From Streptomyces violens (GTDB taxonomy: Bacteria > Actinomycetota > Actinomycetes > Streptomycetales > Streptomycetaceae), in assembly GCF_000717745.1 (NCBI RefSeq), contig NZ_JOBH01000002.1, positions 558,001 to 622,000 on the forward strand: 64,000 nt of DNA, read 5' to 3'. Within the stretch, counting starts at the first letter, position 1. Each line of letters opens with the position of its first letter. A model generated the notes under the pieces. That model did not search any database. It saw only the letters and a program-made list of their open reading frames with translations, and was not told the origin of the DNA. Of the stretch, positions 50,837 to 59,779 are shown piece after piece. The translations under genes and the position numbers were made by a program.

Positions 50837-53662
50837 TCAGCCGACCGAGGAATACGCCACAACTCCCCGCAGCACCCCGTCAACCGCCTTGCGGGCGGCC
50901 TTCGTCACCGTCGAGCCCTCCGGCGCCGCCGCCGCGATCTGCCCCAGTACGTCGATCAGCTGCTTGCACCAGCGGACGAAGTCGCCGGCCGGCATCTCCG
51001 CCTCGCGGAGCACCGCGTCGAGGCCCACGCCGGACGCCCACTGGTGTGCCGCCCACGCGAAGCCGAGGTCCGGCTCGCGCTGGCCGACGCCCTCCGCCTG
51101 GCTGATCCGGTGATCCTCCTCCAGGGCGTCCAACCGGCCCCAGATCCGCACCATCTCGCCCAGCGCGGCCCGCGCCTTCCCCGAGGGGAGCTTCGGCGCG
51201 ACCGCGTCATCCGCCTGGCGCGCCTCGTACACCAGCGCCGACGCGCACGCGGCCAGCTCCTGGGGCGACAGGCCCTCCCAGACGCCCTCGCGCAGGCACT
51301 CGCTCGCCAGCAGGTCCAGCTCGCCGTACAGCCGCGCCAGCCGCCGGCCCTCGTCCGTGACCGTGTCGCCCTGCAGATAGTCCAGCTCGGTCAGCAGCGA
51401 GCAGATCCGGTCGAAGGTGCGCGCGATGGTGTTCGTACGGCCCTCGATGCGGCGCTCCAGCTGGCGCGTGTCCCGCCGCAGCCGGTGGTACCGCTCCGCC
51501 CAGCGCGCATGGTCCTCGCGCTCGTCGCAGCCGTGGCACGGATGCGCCCGGAGCGCGGTCCGCAGCCGCGAGATCTCCCTGTCGTCCGCGGCAGGCGACC
51601 GCTGCTTGCGGTGCCGCTCCGGCGGGATGTGCCCCGCCTTCGTACGCAGCGCGGACGCCAGGTCGCGGCGCGACTGGGGGCTGCGCGCATTGAAGGACTT
51701 CGGGATGCGCATCCGGTCCAGCGCCTGCACCGGCACCGGGAAGTCGATCGACGCCAGCCGCTTGACCTGCCGCTCCGCGGTGAGCACCAGCGGCCGCGGC
51801 CCGTCCTCGGCATGGAAGCCGCGGTGGCCGTTGGTCCGCCCCGACGGCATCCCCGGGTCCAGCACCAGCGCCAGCCCCGCGAACTTCCCCGTCGGTACGT
51901 GGATCACATCGCCCGGCTTCAGCTTCTCCAGCGCCGCCGCGGCGGCAGCCCGGCGCTGCGCCGCGCCCTGCTTGGCCAGCTCCGTCTCACGGTCCTTCAG
52001 GTCCCGGCGGAGCCGCGAGTACTCCTCGAAGTCCCCGAGGTGGCAGGTCATCGCCTCGCGATAGCCCTCCAGCCCCTCTTCGTTCTTCTGCACCTGACGC
52101 GAGATTCCGACGACCGACTTGTCGGCCTGGAACTGTGCGAAGGACATCTCCAGCAGCTCGCGCGAGCGGTGCCGGCCGAACTGCGAAACGAGGTTGACCG
52201 CCATGTTGTACGACGGCTTGAAGGAGGAGCGCAGCGGATACGTACGGGTGCCCGCCAGGCCCGCGACCGCGGCCGGGTCCATGCCGCGCTGCCACAGCAC
52301 CACCGCGTGGCCCTCGACGTCGATGCCGCGCCGCCCGGCCCGGCCGGTGAGCTGCGTGTACTCGCCGGGGGTGATGTCCGCGTGCTGCTCGCCGTTCCAC
52401 TTGACGAGCTTCTCCAGGACCACGGACCGCGCGGGCATGTTGATGCCCAGCGCCAGCGTCTCCGTCGCGAAGACCGCCTTGACCAGGCCCTTCACGAACA
52501 GCTCCTCGACCACCTCCTTGAAGGTGGGCAGCATGCCGGCGTGGTGCGCCGCGATGCCGCGCTCCAGGCCCTCCAGCCACTCGTAGTAGCCGAGGACGTG
52601 CAGGTCCTCGTCGGGGATGCCGGCCGTGCGGGCCTCGACGATCTTGCGGACCTTCTCCCGCGCCGCCTGGTCGTTCAGCCGCAGGCCCGAGTACAGGCAC
52701 TGCTGGACCGCCGACTCGCAGCCGGCCCGGCTGAAGATGAACGTGATCGCCGGGAGCAGGCCCTCATTGTCCAGCCGGTCGATCACCTCGGCGCGGCTGG
52801 GCGTCCAGATCCGGCTGCGCTGCCGCCGCTCGCGCTCGCGGTCGGCCTCCCGCAGGTTGTTGCGGCCGCGGCGCTTGTCCCGGCCGAAGGTGGGGCGGCT
52901 GTTCTCCATCCGGGCCAGCCGCACCAGGTCGGGGTTGACCTCGCGCTTGCCCTGGCCGGGCTCGGCGCCGTCCCGCTCCTCGAAGAGGTCGTACATCCGG
53001 CGCCCCGCGAGCACGTGCTGCCACAGCGGCACGGGGCGGTGCTCGGAGACGATCACCTCCGTGTCGCCGCGGACGGTGTCCAGCCAGTCGCCGAACTCCT
53101 CGGCGTTGGAGACCGTGGCGGAGAGCGACACCAGCGTCACGGAGTCGGGGAGATGAATGATCACCTCTTCCCACACGGCGCCGCGGAAGCGGTCGGAGAG
53201 GTAGTGCACCTCGTCCATGACCACATAGCCCAGGCCGTTGAGCGCCTGGGAGCCGGCGTACAGCATGTTGCGCAGCACTTCGGTGGTCATCACGATCACC
53301 GGTGCGTCGCCGTTGACGCTGTTGTCGCCGGTCAGCAGGCCGACCTTCTCCGCGCCGTACCGCTTGACGAGGTCCTGGTACTTCTGGTTCGAGAGGGCCT
53401 TGATGGGGGTGGTGTAGAAACACTTGCGGCCCTGTCTCAGGGCCAGGTGGACGGCGAACTCGCCGACAATCGTCTTACCGGATCCGGTCGGAGCGGCGAC
53501 CAGCACACCCTTACCGGCTTCCAGGGCCTCGCACGCCTCGATCTGGAACGCGTCCAGCCCGAAGTCGTACATCTCCTTGAAAGGGAAGAGTGCGGTGGCC
53601 TGCTCGGCCGCGCGCGATCGCGCGGCGGCATAGCGCTCAGCAGGGGACATGTCCTCGGTCAT
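50837..53662 (-). CDS. helY: Ski2/Mtr4-like DEVH-box helicase (HelY type)
   Basis: A 941-residue superfamily 2 helicase. Motif I is AAPTGSGKT, Ia TTPIKALSNQKY, II VMDEVHYL, III SLSATVSN, V ETLALGINMPARS and VI QLTGRAGRRGID. A long C-terminal region follows, with a Cys/His cluster (HPCHGCDERED) and the DSHCT-like C-terminal domain. This is the actinobacterial HelY family, probably acting in RNA turnover. The ATG at 53662 (MTEDMSPAERY) is chosen by family N-terminus; a GTG 24 bases upstream is the alternative. It lies downstream of tatC, as in other actinobacteria. Confidence 0.9.
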   Translation of the reverse strand: MTEDMSPAERYAAARSRAAEQATALFPFKEMYDFGLDAFQIEACEALEAGKGVLVAAPTGSGKTIVGEFAVHLALRQGRKCFYTTPIKALSNQKYQDLVKRYGAEKVGLLTGDNSVNGDAPVIVMTTEVLRNMLYAGSQALNGLGYVVMDEVHYLSDRFRGAVWEEVIIHLPDSVTLVSLSATVSNAEEFGDWLDTVRGDTEVIVSEHRPVPLWQHVLAGRRMYDLFEERDGAEPGQGKREVNPDLVRLARMENSRPTFGRDKRRGRNNLREADRERERRQRSRIWTPSRAEVIDRLDNEGLLPAITFIFSRAGCESAVQQCLYSGLRLNDQAAREKVRKIVEARTAGIPDEDLHVLGYYEWLEGLERGIAAHHAGMLPTFKEVVEELFVKGLVKAVFATETLALGINMPARSVVLEKLVKWNGEQHADITPGEYTQLTGRAGRRGIDVEGHAVVLWQRGMDPAAVAGLAGTRTYPLRSSFKPSYNMAVNLVSQFGRHRSRELLEMSFAQFQADKSVVGISRQVQKNEEGLEGYREAMTCHLGDFEEYSRLRRDLKDRETELAKQGAAQRRAAAAAALEKLKPGDVIHVPTGKFAGLALVLDPGMPSGRTNGHRGFHAEDGPRPLVLTAERQVKRLASIDFPVPVQALDRMRIPKSFNARSPQSRRDLASALRTKAGHIPPERHRKQRSPAADDREISRLRTALRAHPCHGCDEREDHARWAERYHRLRRDTRQLERRIEGRTNTIARTFDRICSLLTELDYLQGDTVTDEGRRLARLYGELDLLASECLREGVWEGLSPQELAACASALVYEARQADDAVAPKLPSGKARAALGEMVRIWGRLDALEEDHRISQAEGVGQREPDLGFAWAAHQWASGVGLDAVLREAEMPAGDFVRWCKQLIDVLGQIAAAAPEGSTVTKAARKAVDGVLRGVVAYSSVG

Positions 53663-53755
53663 CGTGTCTACGAGCCTACCGGCCACCTCTGACAGTCACG
53701 CGATCTTTAACGACCCACGCCCCCTGCGACCCGCTTCCCGGGGAGGCAGGAGGGG

Positions 53756-54727
53756 TTACGTGATGTCGTCCATGTCTTCCCGGCGGGACTCCAGGGCGCG
53801 GCCGGTACCGGACTGCTCCGGGAGGGCGCGCGGGGCGTCGACGGACTCGATGGCGCCGATGTCGTCGGGGGTGAGGTCCAGCTCGGAGGCTTCGTCGTCG
53901 GCGGGGCCCGCGGCGACGGCACGCGCCCGGCGGCCGTCGTTCACCAGGGAGACGACCACCGCGGCGAAGTAGAGGACCACGATCGGCGCGGCCAGCGCGA
54001 TCATCGTGAGCGGGTCGGTGCTCGGCGTGGCGATCGCCGAGAAGAGCGTGATGCCCATGATCATGGCGCGCCACCAGCCGAGCATGCGCTTGCCGGAGAT
54101 CACCCCGCCGAAGTTCAGCAGGACCAGCAGCAGCGGCAGCTCGAAGGACAGGCCGAAGACGACGACCATCCTGGTCACCAGGTCGAGCAGCTTGTCCAGC
54201 GGCAGGAGGTTGTCGATGCCGATGGGCGTGAAGTCGATGAGGACCTTGGCGGTGGTCGGCAGCACCGCGTACGCGAAGTAACCACCGATCATGAACAGCG
54301 GGAAGCCGGCGCCCACGAAGCTGAGCGCGTACTTCTTCTCGCTGCGGTGCAGGCCGGGCGCGAGGAACGCCCAGAGCTGGTACAGCCAGACCGGCGCGGA
54401 GAGGATCAGGCCGGCCATCAGGGAGACCTTGAGCGCCAGGGTGAAGGGCCCGAGCAGGTCCATCATCACGATGCGGGCGCAGGTCTCGCCGCCCTGCTTC
54501 TGCGCCAGTTCACCGAAGGAGAGGTTGCAGCCCACCGACTGAAGCACCGGCTTGGTGATCAGGTTGATGATGTCGTTGTAGAAGAACGCCGAGATGACGC
54601 TCGCCACCACGATGGCCAGCACGGACTTCGCGAGCCGGTTGCGCAGCTCGCGCAGGTGCTCCGCGAGGGGCATGCGGCCCTCGGGGTCCCTGTCCTTCTT
54701 ATCCTTCTTCGGGGCAGACTTGAGCAA
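53756..54727 (-). CDS. tatC: Sec-independent protein translocase TatC
   Basis: A 323-residue TatC with six transmembrane helices. Signatures are MPLAEHLRELRNRL (N-terminal signal-peptide-binding face), the conserved FxxPxL-type block FGLSFELPLLLVLLN, and IATPSTDPLTMI. The cytosolic C-terminal tail of about 70 residues is acidic and rich in Asp/Glu. TTG start at 54727 with GAGGAC upstream; no better in-frame start precedes the conserved N-terminus. It sits between tatA and helY on the same strand. Confidence 0.95.
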   Translation of the reverse strand: MLKSAPKKDKKDRDPEGRMPLAEHLRELRNRLAKSVLAIVVASVISAFFYNDIINLITKPVLQSVGCNLSFGELAQKQGGETCARIVMMDLLGPFTLALKVSLMAGLILSAPVWLYQLWAFLAPGLHRSEKKYALSFVGAGFPLFMIGGYFAYAVLPTTAKVLIDFTPIGIDNLLPLDKLLDLVTRMVVVFGLSFELPLLLVLLNFGGVISGKRMLGWWRAMIMGITLFSAIATPSTDPLTMIALAAPIVVLYFAAVVVSLVNDGRRARAVAAGPADDEASELDLTPDDIGAIESVDAPRALPEQSGTGRALESRREDMDDIT

Positions 54728-54789
54728 CCCACGTCCTCATCTCGTGCGGCGGGCAGCGGTACCGGGCCGCCGCCCCAGTCGGCCCTGGG

Positions 54790-55083
54790 TCAGCGCTTGG
54801 TGGTGCTGTCGGTCGGCTCGGCGACCGGGCGGGAGCTGTTCACATCACCGGGCGACGCCTGGATCGTCTTCGGGGTCTCGGCCTGTGCGTCGTTCGGCGG
54901 GTCCGACGGCGCGGACTGCGACTGCGAGCCCTCCGACTTCATCGCCTTGGCCTCGCTCTTCAGGATGCGTGCCGACTTGCCGAGGGAACGGGCCATCTCG
55001 GGAAGCTTCTTGGCGCCGAACAGGAGGATGACGACGACGAGGATGAGGATGATCTCGGGAGCGCCGATCTTTCCAGTGAACAT
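54790..55083 (-). CDS. tatA: Sec-independent protein translocase TatA
   Basis: A 97-residue TatA/E protein. A short N-terminal helix ([22 protein letters not shown]) is followed by an amphipathic helix ([19 protein letters not shown]) and a disordered acidic tail. FG and KLPE at the hinge are intact. It oligomerises with TatC to export folded Tat substrates such as the GH10-like protein in this window. ATG start; tatC begins 62 bases downstream. Confidence 0.95.
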   Translation of the reverse strand: MFTGKIGAPEIILILVVVILLFGAKKLPEMARSLGKSARILKSEAKAMKSEGSQSQSAPSDPPNDAQAETPKTIQASPGDVNSSRPVAEPTDSTTKR

Positions 55084-55279
55084 AAGTGTTTACCTTCTCA
55101 CCGAGGCGGCTGGGGTGGGGCTGCCCGACTGGTCGGACAAGCGTCCGTTTCGCCGTGCTGCCAGCGATCGTAACGCGCGGGGGTTAACCGACGGCAATCC
55201 CTGTGCATACTCCCGATTGCGGGCCGTGCCTCGTTCGTCGGCCCGCTTCCAGCAGCGTACCGCCCCGGCGCGGCCGATT

Positions 55280-55498
55280 TCAGACCCTCTCGGCCCCGGG
55301 GCCGGCCATCGCTCCGGCGTCCCCGGCCAGCGGCCCGGCGGCCCGCTCCAGGTCCTGCGCGGCGTACTGGATCCGGCGGGAGGTCTCGTCCACCTGGCGG
55401 GCAAGCCTGCGCACCTCCACGAAGACACGGACGGCCAGCACACCGAGGACGGCGAGGCCGAGGAAGCCGAGGGCGATGGCGATCATGGGCCAGAGCAT
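55280..55498 (-). CDS. Small single-pass membrane protein with coiled coil
   Basis: A 72-residue protein: one N-terminal transmembrane helix (MIAIALGFLGLAVLGVLAVRVFVEV) and a heptad-like segment (RRLARQVDETSRRIQYAAQDLERA). It resembles DUF948-like and other small membrane proteins; no named function. It lies upstream of tatA on the same strand with a 196-base gap that shows no other gene. Confidence 0.7.
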   Translation of the reverse strand: MLWPMIAIALGFLGLAVLGVLAVRVFVEVRRLARQVDETSRRIQYAAQDLERAAGPLAGDAGAMAGPGAERV

Positions 55499-55584
55499 GG
55501 AGCGAGCCTACCGGCGCCTACGGGGCGAATCGAACGAACCCGTGCCCCCACCGGGGGATTACCCAGCGGAGCCGCGCGCGAACC

Positions 55585-55704
55585 GGTATGCGACTGTCGC
55601 GCACCCCGTATGCGGTCGGCGTTATGCGGTCGGCGTTCGCCCCCGTATGCGCCCGACGCTCACCCCATAGGCGGCCGACGTCACCCCGTATGCAGTCGCA
55701 GCGT
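55585..55704. repeat. Degenerate tandem repeat, about six 18-22-bp units
   Basis: Units around ACCCCGTATGCGGTCGGCGT recur: GGTATGCGACTGTCGCGC, CCCGTATGCGGTCGGCGTT, ATGCGGTCGGCGTTCGCC, CCCGTATGCGCCCGACGCTC, CCCATAGGCGGCCGACGTC and CCCGTATGCAGTCGCAGCG. The last unit overlaps the 3' end of the zinc-ribbon-like gene, which is read on the other strand. It lies in the gap before the 72-residue membrane protein. Confidence 0.65.
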
Positions 55705-55932
55705 CCGTACCCCGCCGCCGGTCAGCAGTTCCACTATCCGTTCGCCCGCCGGCTTGCGGACGGCGGAGCCGCAGTCGGGGCAGGTGAAGGAGTAGAAGGT
55801 GGTGCGGCGGCTGCCGCCGATCGCCAGCCGCAGCGCGTCCGAGGCCAGCTCGAAGCGGCCCCGGCAGTCCGGACAGGCCGCCTTGAAGATCACGGGCGCG
55901 GCCGGGGTGGTCACGGTCGTCATCGCACTCAC
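55681..55932 (-). CDS. Small zinc-ribbon-like protein
   Basis: An 83-residue protein with two CPDC knuckles (AACPDCRGRFEL and FTCPDCGSAVRK), the spacing of a zinc ribbon. It is short and soluble, with no other domain. The start is GTG at 55932 or ATG at 55923; AGGGGAG fits the ATG spacing slightly better. Its last codons lie within the tandem-repeat array. It lies downstream of pafC with a 45-base gap and so could be in the same transcript. Function unknown. Confidence 0.72.
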   Translation of the reverse strand: MSAMTTVTTPAAPVIFKAACPDCRGRFELASDALRLAIGGSRRTTFYSFTCPDCGSAVRKPAGERIVELLTGGGVRTLRLHTG

Positions 55933-55977
55933 AGCTCCCCTGCGGTTTCCTCGACTGTCCCTGCTCCCGGCCGCCGC

Positions 55978-56928
55978 TCAGCCGCCGTACGCGGCGAGCG
56001 CACGCGCCGCCGCCTCCCGCGCGCTGTCCGCCAGCTCCTGCGGGGCGACGATCCGCCCGTCCCGGCCCAGCCGCAGCGCCAGGCGCCGCAGCGAGGCGGG
56101 CTCCGGGGTACGCAGGGTGATGCGCAGGCCCCCCTCGGGCAGCTCCTCGGCGGTGTCGTGCGGGTAGTACTCCGCGACCCAGCGGCCGCCGGGCCCCACC
56201 TCGATCACGACCTCCGGGTCCTCGGCGGCCGGCTGCACCAGCCCCTCGGACAGGTCCCGCAGCTCGATCGGCGGCGGGTCGGAGGGCGCGTCCAGCAGCT
56301 TGATCTCGGCCACCCGGTCCAGCCGGAAGGTGCGGCGCGCCTCGGAGAGCCGGCACCACGCCTCGACATAGGTGTGGCCGACGGCGAAGAGGCGGATGGG
56401 GTCCACCTCGCGCTCGGTCAGCTCGTCGCGGGCGGGCGAGTAGTACTTCAGCCACAGGCGGCGGCGCTCGGCGATGGCCCGGTCCACGTCGGCGAAGACG
56501 CCGCCCTCGGACTCGAAGGTCACGGACAGGCGGGAGCTGGCGCCCGCCGCCTCGCCCGCCGCGGCCTCCAGCTTGGCGGTGGCGCGCAGCAGCGCCTGCC
56601 GGTCGCCCTCGCGCAGGCCCGGCAGGGTCGACACCGCGCGCGCCGCGACCAGCAGCGCGGTCGCCTCGTCGGCGGCCAGCCGCAGCGGCTCGGCGACGTC
56701 GTCGGGGTTGTGCCACCAGATGCGGTCGCCGTCGGTGTCGATGTCCAGCAGGTCGCCGCCGCGGAAGCTCGTACCGCACATGGGCAGCACGTCGAGGTCC
56801 GCGATCAGCTCGTCCTCGGTGATGCCGAAGGCCCGGGCCACGTCGCCGACGCGGGCGCCGGGGCGCTCGCGCAGATACGTCACCAGGGACAGCATCCGGC
56901 GGGTCTGGTCGATGGCGTTGGTCGCCAT
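55978..56928 (-). CDS. pafC: WYL-domain transcriptional regulator PafC
   Basis: A 316-residue protein with an N-terminal winged helix (RRMLSLVTYLRERPGARVGDVARAFGITEDEL), a WYL domain (LWLKYYSPARDELTEREVDPIRLF, HTYVEAWCRLSEARRTFRLDRV) and a WCX-type C-terminal region (AEYYPHDTAEEL). In mycobacteria PafB and PafC form a heterodimer that activates the RecA-independent DNA-damage response. The ATG at 56928 follows the pafB stop by 17 bases, so the two are co-transcribed. Confidence 0.9.
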   Translation of the reverse strand: MATNAIDQTRRMLSLVTYLRERPGARVGDVARAFGITEDELIADLDVLPMCGTSFRGGDLLDIDTDGDRIWWHNPDDVAEPLRLAADEATALLVAARAVSTLPGLREGDRQALLRATAKLEAAAGEAAGASSRLSVTFESEGGVFADVDRAIAERRRLWLKYYSPARDELTEREVDPIRLFAVGHTYVEAWCRLSEARRTFRLDRVAEIKLLDAPSDPPPIELRDLSEGLVQPAAEDPEVVIEVGPGGRWVAEYYPHDTAEELPEGGLRITLRTPEPASLRRLALRLGRDGRIVAPQELADSAREAAARALAAYGG

Positions 56929-56945
56929 GGTCTGGTCGCTCCCCC

Positions 56946-57944
56946 TCAGCCCTTGGCCACGGCACGCAGCCGGTCCACCACGTCGGCCCGCAGCTCGGCC
57001 GGTTCCAGTACGACGACGTCCGGGCCGAGCTCCACGAGCCAGGCGTCCAGCCCGTGCCCGTACGGGATCTCCAGCTCGTCCCAGTCCTCGCCCGCCTCGC
57101 GTACGGACAGGGCGCGGGCGCGCAGCGGGTAGCCGTGGTCGGCGCGCAGCTTGATGCGGGCGGTGCCGGTGGCGGTCTCGCCGGCCCAGCTCTCCACCGT
57201 CTCGCGTACGGTCACGTGGTCGGGCACCTCGGCGGTGAACTTCCCCGCACGGGAGCGGACCTTGCCGGTGATGCGGGAGAGCCGGAAGACCCGCTCGGCC
57301 TGCCGGTCGCGGTCCCAGCCCGCCAGGTACCAGTGGCCGCGCCAGCATTCGAGGATCCAGGGCTCCACCTGGCGCTGCTCGGGCCGGGCCGCGTTGGCCT
57401 TGCGGTAGTCGAAGACGACCGGGCGGCGGTCCCGGCAGGCCAGCATCAGCGGTTCGAAGGCCGCCTCGTGGGCGGGGATGCGCGGCTCCAGGGCGCTGTG
57501 CGGCTGGGCGGGGTCGTACGGGCCCTCGTCCTCCGCCGCCAGCGGCATCCCGGCGGCGCGCAGCTTCTGGAGCGCGCCGCTGGCCGCGCCCGCGAGCCGG
57601 GCCTGCTGCCAGATCTTCGCGGCGAGGCCGAGCGCGGCGGCCTCCTCGGCGTCCAGGGTGATCGGCGGGAGCCGGTTGGAGTCGCGGCGGGCGAGGTAGC
57701 CGGTGTCCCCCTCCAGGCCCTCGACGGTCTCGATGACCATGCCGAGCTCCCGCAGGTCGTCCTTGTCCCGCTCGAACATGCGGTTGAACGCTTCGTCGCC
57801 CGCGCCCGCCGGACCGTCCCCCGGGCCGAACGCCTCGACGTACGCCTCGATGGATCCCCGCAACTCCCGCTTGGTGAGCGGGCGCCGGGTCCCCAGCAGG
57901 CACAGCGCCAGGTTCATCAGCCGCTCGGCCTTGGCAATGGCCAT
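56946..57944 (-). CDS. pafB: WYL-domain transcriptional regulator PafB
   Basis: A 332-residue protein. It has an N-terminal winged helix (ERLMNLALCLLGTRRPLTKRELRGSI, then FNRMFERDKDDLRELGMVIE), a WYL domain (PVVFDYRKANAARPEQRQVEPW, GHWYLAGWDRDRQAERVFRLSRI) and the WCX extension. It partners PafC in the damage response. The ATG at 57944 has GAAGGGCG upstream. A terminator hairpin lies 68 bases upstream, separating it from the FKBP and pafA genes. Confidence 0.9.
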   Translation of the reverse strand: MAIAKAERLMNLALCLLGTRRPLTKRELRGSIEAYVEAFGPGDGPAGAGDEAFNRMFERDKDDLRELGMVIETVEGLEGDTGYLARRDSNRLPPITLDAEEAAALGLAAKIWQQARLAGAASGALQKLRAAGMPLAAEDEGPYDPAQPHSALEPRIPAHEAAFEPLMLACRDRRPVVFDYRKANAARPEQRQVEPWILECWRGHWYLAGWDRDRQAERVFRLSRITGKVRSRAGKFTAEVPDHVTVRETVESWAGETATGTARIKLRADHGYPLRARALSVREAGEDWDELEIPYGHGLDAWLVELGPDVVVLEPAELRADVVDRLRAVAKG

Positions 57945-58011
57945 CGACGCCCTTCTCTCTGTGGTCTCGACCGATGACCGTACCGCTACCGGGAGCCGCT
58001 TCAAAAGCCGA

Positions 58012-58041
58012 GGGCCCATACCCCCGAGGGGGCATGGGCCC
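58012..58041 (-). terminator. Terminator after FKBP gene
   Basis: GGGCCCAT (58012-58019) pairs with ATGGGCCC (58034-58041), with an inner CCCCC/GGGGG helix and one mismatch. A short T-run follows on the minus strand. It lies between the FKBP stop (58173) and the pafB start. Confidence 0.7.
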
Positions 58042-58172
58042 ATAAGGCTCGCGCCACGCGCCGCGCCGGCGCCGCACAAGGACGTAACCGGCGTCCGGAC
58101 ACGGTGTCCGCGTGGGCGAAGATCAGCGCCGGACCGGTATCCGGTCGCGGACGCTCCGTCTCCGGCCGGTTC

Positions 58173-58547
58173 TCAGACCGAGACCAGGTCGCAGACGAAG
58201 ATCAGCGTCTCGTTCGGCGCGATGCGGCCGCCACCGGCGCCGCGCTCGCCGTACGCCAGGTGCGCGGGGATGGTCAGCCGGCGGCGGCCGCCGACCTTCA
58301 TGCCCTGCACGCCCTGGTCCCAGCCGGCGATGACCTGGCCGGCGCCGAGCTGGAACTGCAGCGGCTTGCCGCGGTTCCAGCTGGCGTCGAACTCCTCGCC
58401 GGTGCTGAAGGACACGCCGACGTAGTGGACGGAGACGGTGTCCCCCGCCTTGGCGACCGGCCCGTCACCCTCCCACAGATCCACGATCTCCAGATCGGCG
58501 GGCGCGGGGCCCTCGGGGAAGTCGATCTCGGGCTTGTCGATGCTCAC
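58173..58547 (-). CDS. FKBP-type peptidyl-prolyl isomerase
   Basis: A 124-residue single-domain cytosolic FKBP: GDTVSVHYVGVSFSTGEEFDASW, the active-site FQLGAGQVIAGWDQGVQGMKVGG, PAHLAYGERGAGG and TLIFVCDLVSV. All key aromatic pocket residues are present. GTG start at 58547 with AGGAG upstream; longer readings lack the family N-terminus VSIDKPEIDFPEG. It follows the lipoprotein FKBP after 99 bases on the same strand. Confidence 0.92.
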   Translation of the reverse strand: MSIDKPEIDFPEGPAPADLEIVDLWEGDGPVAKAGDTVSVHYVGVSFSTGEEFDASWNRGKPLQFQLGAGQVIAGWDQGVQGMKVGGRRRLTIPAHLAYGERGAGGGRIAPNETLIFVCDLVSV

Positions 58548-58646
58548 GTATGTGCTCCTACGAACGAATCGTTCTACAACGCGGGACAGTCTCGCAGATG
58601 GCCGGGCCGTGATCATCGCGGCGGGCGGCGTACGGCTCCGGTGCCC

Positions 58647-59627
58647 TCAGAACGTGTCGAGGATGTCCACCGAGAAGACCAACGTGTGGTTGGCCAGCTC
58701 GCCGCCCTGCGGGCTCGTACCGTACCCGTCCTTGGGCGGTACGACGATCTCGACACGGTCGCCGACGTTCTTGCCGACCAGGGCCTTGTCCCAGCCCTTG
58801 ACGACCGCGTTGGTGCCGATCTGGAAGGCGGTCGCGCCGCCGTGCTTCCAGGAGGAGTCGAACATCTTGCCGTCCTCCCACTTCACGCCCGTGTACTGCG
58901 CGATCAGCCCCTCGCCGGCCTTCACCTTCGGGCCGTCGCCCTTGATGAGCACCTGGCTCTTGGTCTCCTTGGGGGCCTTCTCGCCCTTGGGGACGGTGAT
59001 CTCCGCGGGCTTCCGGCTCGGCGACTTCACCTCCGGCATACCGGCCTCCGGCGCCGCCTGCTCGCCCTTCACCTCGCCGTTCTTGTCGGCCTTCTTGGCG
59101 GCGACCACGTCGACGACCCACACCAGGCCGTCGCTGGGCTTCACGCCCGCCTGCGGGTTCAGCTGGTCACCGATGAGCGCCTTGGCGGTGCCCTCGATCT
59201 CGAAGCGGGAGCCGACCTTCTTGCCCGTCACCGCCTCCATCACCTTCGTGGGGAGCTGCGGGGTGGCCGTCCCGGCCGTGCCGACGGCCTGCATGCGCGG
59301 CGCCTTGGCGCTCGCGCCCGGCTGCTTGGCCCAGCTGCTGCCCAGCGACTGGCCCTTCGTCATCTGGCCCACGAAGTCCAGCCGGACGAAGTCGCCCTTC
59401 TTCACGGCCGCGCCCTTGCCCTCGGCGAGGGTCTTCACGACCGGGGTGTCCGACGGCTTGGCCTTCTTGTCGACCTTGATCTTGGGCTGCTCGCCGGCCT
59501 TGCCTTCCACCGACGCGACGCCCGCGTCGGAGCCCTCGTCGTCGGACCCGCACGCGGCGGTGAACAGCAGGACGGGCACGGCGATCGCCGCGGCCGCGGC
59601 ACGGCGGGTGTTCTTCGTGAGCTTCAT
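58647..59627 (-). CDS. Lipoprotein with two FKBP domains
   Basis: A 326-residue exported protein. The signal peptide ends in a lipobox, LLFTAAC with Cys26. A first FKBP-like domain (about 60-180: GDFVRLDFVGQMTKGQSLGSSW) has lost parts of the usual active-site loop. A second domain (about 220-326: GLIAQYTGVKWEDGKMFDSSW, FQIGTNAVVKGWDKALVG, PPKDGYG) is canonical. It is probably an extracytoplasmic folding isomerase anchored to the membrane. It lies between pafA and the small FKBP on the same strand. Confidence 0.9.
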   Translation of the reverse strand: MKLTKNTRRAAAAAIAVPVLLFTAACGSDDEGSDAGVASVEGKAGEQPKIKVDKKAKPSDTPVVKTLAEGKGAAVKKGDFVRLDFVGQMTKGQSLGSSWAKQPGASAKAPRMQAVGTAGTATPQLPTKVMEAVTGKKVGSRFEIEGTAKALIGDQLNPQAGVKPSDGLVWVVDVVAAKKADKNGEVKGEQAAPEAGMPEVKSPSRKPAEITVPKGEKAPKETKSQVLIKGDGPKVKAGEGLIAQYTGVKWEDGKMFDSSWKHGGATAFQIGTNAVVKGWDKALVGKNVGDRVEIVVPPKDGYGTSPQGGELANHTLVFSVDILDTF

Positions 59628-59724
59628 CAGTCCAACTCGGGCTAGAGGGGTGGATGGGCAATGCCCGCCACTCTACGACCTGACCCCTACCGCAATTCCA
59701 GAGACAACACGGGCAGAGACAACA

Positions 59725-59765
59725 CGGCGGTGTGCCCCGGCACAAAGGCCGTTGACACACCGCCG
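59725..59765 (-). terminator. Hairpin downstream of pafA
   Basis: CGGCGGTGTG (59725-59734) / CACACCGCCG (59756-59765), a 10-bp stem with a 21-base loop, 14 bases past the pafA stop. Adjacent, the 13-base AGAGACAACACGG is directly repeated (59700-59712 and 59715-59727). Confidence 0.55.
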
Positions 59766-59779
59766 CGCCGCGAAGCGGG

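Noticed and set aside
50813..53692. A 959-codon plus-strand frame opposite helY
   Set aside because: Low-complexity shadow sequence; helicase motifs on the minus strand are complete.
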